From: Filosporella fistucella
Taxonomy: Eukaryota; Ascomycota; Leotiomycetes; Helotiales
DNA: 64,000 bases
NCBI GenBank assembly: GCA_030077755.1
Contig: JAQJZZ010000021.1
Coordinates: forward strand, 186,001 to 250,000
Reading direction: 5' to 3'
A model generated the notes under the pieces. That model was given only the letters and a program-made list of their open reading frames with translations, made no database searches and had not been told where the DNA came from. Of this stretch, positions 58,483-64,000 are shown in pieces. The position numbers and the translations under genes were made by a program. Each line of letters opens with the position of its first letter. Positions within the stretch are counted from its first letter, which is position 1.

Positions 58483-59116
58483 CTGTTAGTCAGCTACCAA
58501 GGCGTCTAATTTCAGAATTGGGGATGGACAGGATTGTATTATCATGGTGAAGATATATCCAGGCGGAGGAGCATTTGGAATTTTTGCGTTGCCATTCAAA
58601 CTTGTACTTTTTGACGACACTTTTAAGACTTAGCACACGGCTCAACTAGTTATTTCCGACCAAGTATTCGCTTGGGAGGATTTGGACAGAAGTTTACGAA
58701 GGAACGACTTTATGAAATGGGGTATGAGATGAGATGATTGACGGCTTTTTGGGATTTGCAGGGCAATATGTGTTTGTTAAAAGAAGATGGGGGTTAGACT
58801 TGATGAATGATATGATATGCACTACCTGAGCTTAATTGGTGACCTAATGATTTGACTTGATAAATCGCCTTTTGTTCGTCTGAACTCAAGACTTGATGTT
58901 GAAATTGAGGGGGAGGGGTCAAAATTCAAGAACCCACTAGCGGCCGCACCTCCAAAAAAAATGTCCAAATCTCCAACTTCAACAATTCTCTCCTCACAGC
59001 TTTCTCAATTGCACGCGCCTCCCACCACCAGATACCTCCATACCGTGCAGCCAACCGATTTCCAATACAACTCTCTCACCTATTTCACTTATAATTCATC
59101 CCATCCATCCACAAAA
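58483..59116. other. Intergenic region, no gene seen
   Basis: About 630 bases between two plus-strand genes. The last 100 bases are C/T- and A-rich, promoter-like; nothing else was recognised. Confidence 0.4.
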
Positions 59117-59557
59117 ATGGCTCAAGGAACCCTCAAATCTAAGAAGCTCACCACCGCGACCGCGAAATCCTCATCTAGACGTGCGACGGTTTTGGGTCCC
59201 AAGAAAGGTGCTAGAACGATTGCGCCGCGCAAACAAGTACTTGTTCGGAATGCGAAGATGACTAAGGTTTGTTCTCTTGTTCTCTTATAACCACTACTTC
59301 ACTCTTCCTCTCCCCTATTACTACACTTACCCAATCCTCAAGCATATTCTTGATTTATTTGGGGAAAACCTGTACTAACAAAAATACAGAAACATTCAGC
59401 AGGCCTAACAGCAATGACTGAACGTACACTGGGTGCTAAGGCGGGACATCTGGAGCTGTTGAAGGGGGGAAAGAAGAATAAGGATGCGGTTGATGGGAAG
59501 GATAAGAAGGGGAATGAGGTTGAGGTCAAGAAGGGGGGAAGTAAGAAGTTTGGTTGA
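59117..59557 (+). CDS. UPF0390 / DUF2462 small basic protein
   Basis: Two exons (59117-59266, 59390-59557) with a 123-nt intron give 105 residues. It starts [20 protein letters not shown], then [16 protein letters not shown] and [20 protein letters not shown], ending in Lys/Gly-rich sequence. The MAQG start and the GPKKGxRxIAPKK block match the UPF0390 family (human C19orf53, fungal DUF2462). These small, highly basic proteins are probably nucleolar; the function is not established. The start codon has a strong context (AAAAATGG). Confidence 0.88.
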
Positions 59558-60676
59558 GTAGTTTGGGGAGGGGAAGGAATGGGATGGGAATTTTTTTTGA
59601 GGGGTGTGTTTGGAGGTGGTGGTTGGGAATAAGGGCGTGAGGGGTTGGATGGGGTGGAGGGCGAAGAGGATGGACGGCTTGGGAGGGTGTGAATGGAGAG
59701 GAATAGGATTGAGGTTGATGGAGGTATATGCAAAGAAGAGACGACCAGGGAGAGAGACTGTGAAGGAGCTATCTACTCTGGCATCAAATGCTAGTGGCAT
59801 ACTTATGCTTATTCCCAGAAGACGCACCAGGTGGACGACCCGAGGACCAATGGATCAGGAAGTACGGCGAAAAGTCCGATAGGTCGTGTTTAAATGACTT
59901 CATATTCGGAGACTGAATACTACGTTTTTCTCCTACTCAGATGAACGTAATTAGTGTTTTTCCTGATTTGTTCTGGTGATGTAAACAAAAAGAAAACAGA
60001 TAGCTAAATGATGGAATGAGAAGATACACACACTTTCGTCCTTCTACCTCCGACACACTTTACCAAAGTTATATTTTCACTTTGTATACTCACCGAGATT
60101 TCCCAGTGGCTTTCTCGGTGCATTTCGATATATTTGCCTACCAGCAAGGAAGTATCAGAAACCAAGCTGTCACAACCAAGATGTCTGTTTTTATGGCTAA
60201 CCATTGAAGCAGTGGTACATCATGACCTTATGGACGCGCGAAGGGACATCAGATCTGGAGCTCTGAGACGAGGGCTGCTTGCGTGATGAATGTGATTGTA
60301 TGTTGGAGATCATAGAATGTAGATGGTCATGAAGAAACTTTATTCCAAGACGGGAGAGAACAACATTATGCTATATATATGCTGGTATGGGAATGTGATG
60401 CCCAATTCTTTCTGAGTCGTTGTGCTAGAGTTGGGAGGCGTATCTGATATTGAAGATATTCAAATTATGACGTGAAGGAAATGTACAAAAATGTGACAAC
60501 AAAACAAAATACTTTTGAAATATCACATAAATAAAGTAACTAAATATGTCCTCACTCTCCCTCCCATCTAATCTCCCCCTCTCTCCCTCCCTCCCAGCTC
60601 CACTCTCCGCCCTATCCGCCCCCAAACCCATCCCAAAAAGGCAAAAGCTCCCCCTTAGCTCTCACCCCTCCAGAAC
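59558..60676. other. Intergenic region, no gene seen
   Basis: About 1.1 kb. The first 300 bases are G-rich on the plus strand; a C/T-rich block at 60550-60670 sits next to the repeat array. No gene was recognised. Confidence 0.4.
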
Positions 60677-61373
60677 TTTGTTGCACATCGCAGAGAAATT
60701 AATAGGGAATCATAGACAGCGGCACTAGTTTTTAGTTTCTCATAGAGGGGCTTGAATCCCCTTGTAATAAGTATTTCAGATATGCAACAAAGATTTGAAT
60801 AGGGAAGGTATATCCTCACCTTTTCTAATATAGCAAAGTTACTTGCTTATAATAGAAAGCCTCTTCCTTAGCTACTTTTACCCTGACTATATACAAGAGA
60901 GTTTTGTTGCATATCTGATTGAAATTAATAAGGATTTATAGCCTATAATGCTAAACCTTAATTTCTTATAGAGTGTTTTGCTTTCCCTTGTAATAAGGAT
61001 TTCAGATATGCAATAAAATATAGAATTGGAAAAGTATATCTTTACTTTCCCTAAAGTGGAAAAGTCCTTTACAATAGGAAAACTCTCCTTTAAATTAAGC
61101 AAATAATACCTAGAATTACCTTCTTAACTTCTTCTGGCTGACTTATTATCCAGAGAATTTTGTTGCATGTCGGATTGAAATTAATAGGGATTCATAGACT
61201 ATGACGCTAAGGTTTAGTCCGTCATAGAGCGCTTTGAATTCACGATTAATAAGGATTTCAGATGTGCAACAGAAGTCGAGGGAAAGCTGAAAGAGGGAAT
61301 TTTGGGGGTAGGTACTACTGAGACGCTAGCATAGGGGTTTTTAAAGATATTAAAAATTGAGATGTGCAACAAA
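60677..61373. repeat. Tandem array of palindrome-ended repeat units
   Basis: Three copies of a 115-117-bp element occur at 60677-60791, 60902-61018 and 61158-61274. Each starts TTTTGTTGCATATC or a close variant and ends with its complement (GATATGCAACAAA). Internally each shares AAATTAATA-GGAT, a CATAGA/TATAG stem and AATAAGGATTTCAGAT. The sequences between copies are also related (GGAAGGTATATCCTCACC versus GGAAAAGTATATCTTTACT), so the repeating unit is about 225-256 bp. A solitary right end lies at 61360-61373. The structure resembles a small inverted-repeat transposon duplicated in tandem. Confidence 0.75.
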
Positions 61374-61802
61374 GTTTTGAAAGCTGGGTGGGGAGAGTGA
61401 ATTCTTGAGTGAGAGTGTTGGGAGTTTTGGGAGAAATTGAAGGGCGATTGGTGGCCGGGGTGAATCTTGAATAGGGTGACTGAATGGGAGTATCGTAGGC
61501 ATTGGAAGGGGATTTACTGGCATTAAGAAGAAGTTTTGAAGTATATTTTCCCATTCATGGTATGTCATGCCAGCCTCATGTCCACCGCCCTCCCAATTGC
61601 TTCGGAAAAATACAGCAGGACCAATTCCCTAAACACCATCCATCATGCCTTGATATTATCCTTACGCCAACCATATCCCTAATGGCCTCACCAAAAAAAC
61701 ATAGGAAGAAAAAAGGCCAAAACCCTGACGCCGCTCTTCATACCTATCGTCAAATTACCTTGAATAAACCTTAAAACCCACTTAAGCGAACCCTCTCTTC
61801 TC
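61374..61802. other. 3' flank of the next gene, no gene seen
   Basis: About 430 bases between the repeat array and the stop codon of the minus-strand gene; nothing recognised. Confidence 0.4.
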
Positions 61803-63250
61803 TTACTCAAACTTCTTCCATTCCTGCGAAATATGTGACCATGTCTCAGAAACAGCATCATCATCTGGGTCAAATTTGCTACTACCCACAAACTCCCATT
61901 CCTTGTTGGTGATGGCATCGGTCTGTAGGTTCTGAGATGGCTCCACCTGTGCCTGCGGCGCTTGGTTGAGATGAATTTTCGCGGGTGGCGCTACTACGGA
62001 TGTATCACTTTGCGGTTTGTTGAGTGATCCAGACAACACGGTCTTTACTTCTGAGTAAAGACTGTCTACGATGAATTTCATCATGACTTCCTTATCCTTC
62101 TGATCGACAAATGCCTCCGCCAGCAGCTTTTTATGAGGTGAAAGAAATTGTTCCATGGCTGGTGCTCGCGGAGGTGTATCTATCTTCATTTTCTCAAACC
62201 ATTTGGTCGCCGAGCCAACCTTGAGCGAAGGGGAATTTTCAAAAGGTATCTCATCGATCGCAGAAAGTCTAGGTCGGACGCGCCAGTTCCAGGGTCTTTC
62301 CTTCTTCGAGTATGGCCCATTCAAGTTGAAGGGATCTTTTTTCGATTCAAGACTTTTCGAATTTTCGCTCTCCAGCATGGTCTCGTTCAATTGCACAAGC
62401 TGCTCAAAATTCTTCCAGAGAGAATCAAGTGGATTGGGCCGCGTCTCGATAACTCCCAAGACACGTCTCTTACTCGGACGATTGGGCTTAACATGTGGAC
62501 TTCCTCTCTCTGACAATTCCTTCATGGTCTGATCACCCAATGGCTTTGACTCAATTTGTAATCCAGAACCCATCGGAACAAGAGTATCTACCTGCTCATC
62601 TTCCTTGAAACAACCAGGACAACGCATTATCTCTTCGAGGCCGATACGATATTTGTATTCAGGGTGATTTGGGTTGCTACATTTGCCCATGCGAATATAT
62701 GGACAATGGAGATCGCCTTGAGGGATAGGCTCATCCAAATTGAAGCAATATTCGCAGAACGGCAGCTCTGTAAGCTGCTTCTCTGGACGAGGATGTTTGC
62801 GTGCAGGTCTAATACCAGGGAAAGTATCTTTCTCATCCGGAACTATATTCTGTCAGTATCATCCAAGCTACAGTGAGAGAAAAACTTACATAAAGCCTCC
62901 CAAACAAGTTTCTCAGTCAGCCAATCCTTTCCATGAAATCCAAACTCTTGCACATCGCCATACAACCCGTGCTTGTATACTCTTGTTCGTTGCTCAATGT
63001 ATGTAGAGACTACGCGACAGTAAACCTTCTCGTATGGCTCGGCAGTAGCTTTGGAGATGATGAGGTCACGAATCTCTGTATAAGGAGTCTCGATTTCTTC
63101 TTGGCGTAGTGGCGGCATTTTGAGGATGTAATCTTGTCGAAGGGTGCGTATGCGGTTAACTGTAGAAGCAGAGGAAGAGGATTGTGGAGTTCGAGGCACA
63201 CGAGTCTCTGAAGAAGTGGATTGTCGGGGATCTTGATGCTCTGAAGACAT
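61803..63250 (-). CDS. Hypothetical protein with Cys-rich motif
   Basis: Two exons (62890-63250, 61803-62842) give 466 residues. Residues 1-45 are Ser/Thr-rich and disordered. Residues ~45-125 look folded (LRQEEIETPYTEIRDLIISK, FGFHGKDWLTEKLVWEAL). Then comes a probable zinc-binding region, C-x2-C-x13-C-x7-C-x19-C-x2-C (CEYC, HCPY, GKCSNPNH, RCPGC) around residues 145-195. The second half is Pro/Lys-rich with conserved-looking patches PNPLDSLWKNFEQLVQLN and SATKWFEKMKIDTPPR, ending in EWEFVGSSKFDPDDD. I do not recognise the family; possibly restricted to a fungal lineage. Confidence 0.75.
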
Positions 63251-63651
63251 TTAACGTGCAATATTTGCCTGATTTGTGTGGAGGGAGTTGAGGTGGTAGT
63301 CAGCGGGTTGGTGGTGATGTAGGTGGTGGTTTGATATCTGTCCAAGATGTATTTTCACAGTATCCGAGACGAACTGACCTTGGTTGCTTTTGTGTTGGAA
63401 GATTATGATGGATTCCAGAAGTGGTGGTGGGTCCGAAATTGGTATTTAAGGATGGAGATAACAGCACTTTGAAGGAGCCGCATTCACTTTGATGAGGAAA
63501 ATTGAAGCACCACAACGGAAACAGTAAAACCTTAGTACAGATTTATTTCAAAACCTCAAATTCAATTTGACTGAAAGAATTACATGGCGTAGTCGCTCGT
63601 CTGTTTCATTGGATTGAATGAATAAGGCCAGGAAATAGAAGCAACAAGACA
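63251..63651. other. Intergenic region, no gene seen
   Basis: About 400 bases upstream of the preceding minus-strand gene, with (GGT)-like repeats near 63290-63330. Nothing else was recognised. Confidence 0.4.
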
Positions 63652-64000
63652 TCACTTCCTCGCTTCAGAAAGGTGTTGAGTCTCATCCACAGCTCCAGGT
63701 ATTTCTTTATCATTTCTAGCAAGCCGTGGAATTAGCTCTGAGGTGAACCTGCTCGATAAAATTAAATAACAATGATATCAAAAGTTCAACAGAATTAGAG
63801 AAGCAAATCTCAAATAGTCCCAGAAGTCTGAGAAACTAAAAGGACGAATACCTGAGGAAAGGACGGCAGAAAAACAAGTTGTCTAACTGCCAAATAGATC
63901 CCTAACTCCCGAATATTGCTGCTGATGACTCCTAAAAAAATATCGATAGAGGTGTCTTCTCATACAGTTTTCATACGATATAAGATCTGATAAGATATCG
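63652..64000 (-). CDS. Possible 3' exons of a gene beyond the right edge
   Basis: On the minus strand a GT-AG intron (63749-63851; donor CTCAG-GTATTC, acceptor CGAGCAG) joins an upstream stretch reading SIWQLDNLFFCRPFL to a final exon reading FTSELIPRLARNDKEIPGAV and ending at a TGA at 63652-63654. The frame carries through, but the upstream exon boundary (near an AG at about 63901) and any domain are unproven. It could be a chance frame. Confidence 0.22.

Noticed and set aside
60677..61373. CRISPR-like array
   Set aside because: Units are over 100 bp, diverged and palindrome-ended in a fungal nuclear context; there are no short identical repeats with unique spacers.

Overview
This is nuclear DNA of a filamentous ascomycete (Pezizomycotina). 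The evidence is single-gene transcription units on both strands, short GT-AG introns (mostly 45-120 nt, often with a GCTAAC-like branch site), and typical fungal families: a HET-domain protein, a Zn2Cys6 regulator, a LaeA-like methyltransferase, an NmrA-like protein, a GH65 acid trehalase and a PLP-dependent decarboxylase. A leotiomycete is my guess; the sequence alone does not prove it. No operons, CRISPR arrays or bacterial features are present.

Layout. 1-9 kb is mostly housekeeping: the 3' part of an HRP1-type RNA-binding protein, a TMEM234 membrane protein, an unrecognised gene, proteasome subunit alpha 1 (five exons), a WKF-domain nucleolar-type protein divergent from it, and a claudin-like four-helix membrane protein. 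9-11.4 kb is gene-poor and holds a small inverted-repeat element and tRNA-Leu(UAA). 11.4-17 kb holds a PhyH-type dioxygenase, the diphthamide J-protein Dph4, and a 999-residue C2 protein of the Inn1/Fic1 cytokinesis type. 18.3-25.5 kb holds a decayed dynamin-like GTPase, an NmrA-like protein and a secreted acid trehalase. 26.5-35 kb holds an ArfGAP-UBA-polyQ protein (Gts1 type), a DUF985 cupin, two poorly understood genes and a group II PLP decarboxylase. 37-47 kb holds a LaeA-like methyltransferase, a divergent HET protein, a MATE transporter and a Zn2Cys6 factor. 48-53 kb holds a membrane-anchored RING-like protein, a single-pass PPxY protein and a secreted agmatinase-type ureohydrolase. 55-63.5 kb holds a large disordered protein, the small UPF0390 protein, a tandem array of palindromic repeat units, and an unrecognised cysteine-motif protein.

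The genes do not form an obvious pathway or biosynthetic cluster. The methyltransferase, HET gene, MATE pump and Zn2Cys6 factor are neighbours at 37-47 kb, but no backbone synthase is present, so this is not called a metabolite cluster. Exon boundaries were placed by hand from splice signals, reading phase and family conservation; where they are uncertain the entry says so. The most unusual items are the palindromic repeat array at 60.7-61.4 kb, the 262-bp inverted-repeat element beside the tRNA, the decayed dynamin gene, the HET protein with altered signature residues, and the RING-like membrane protein.
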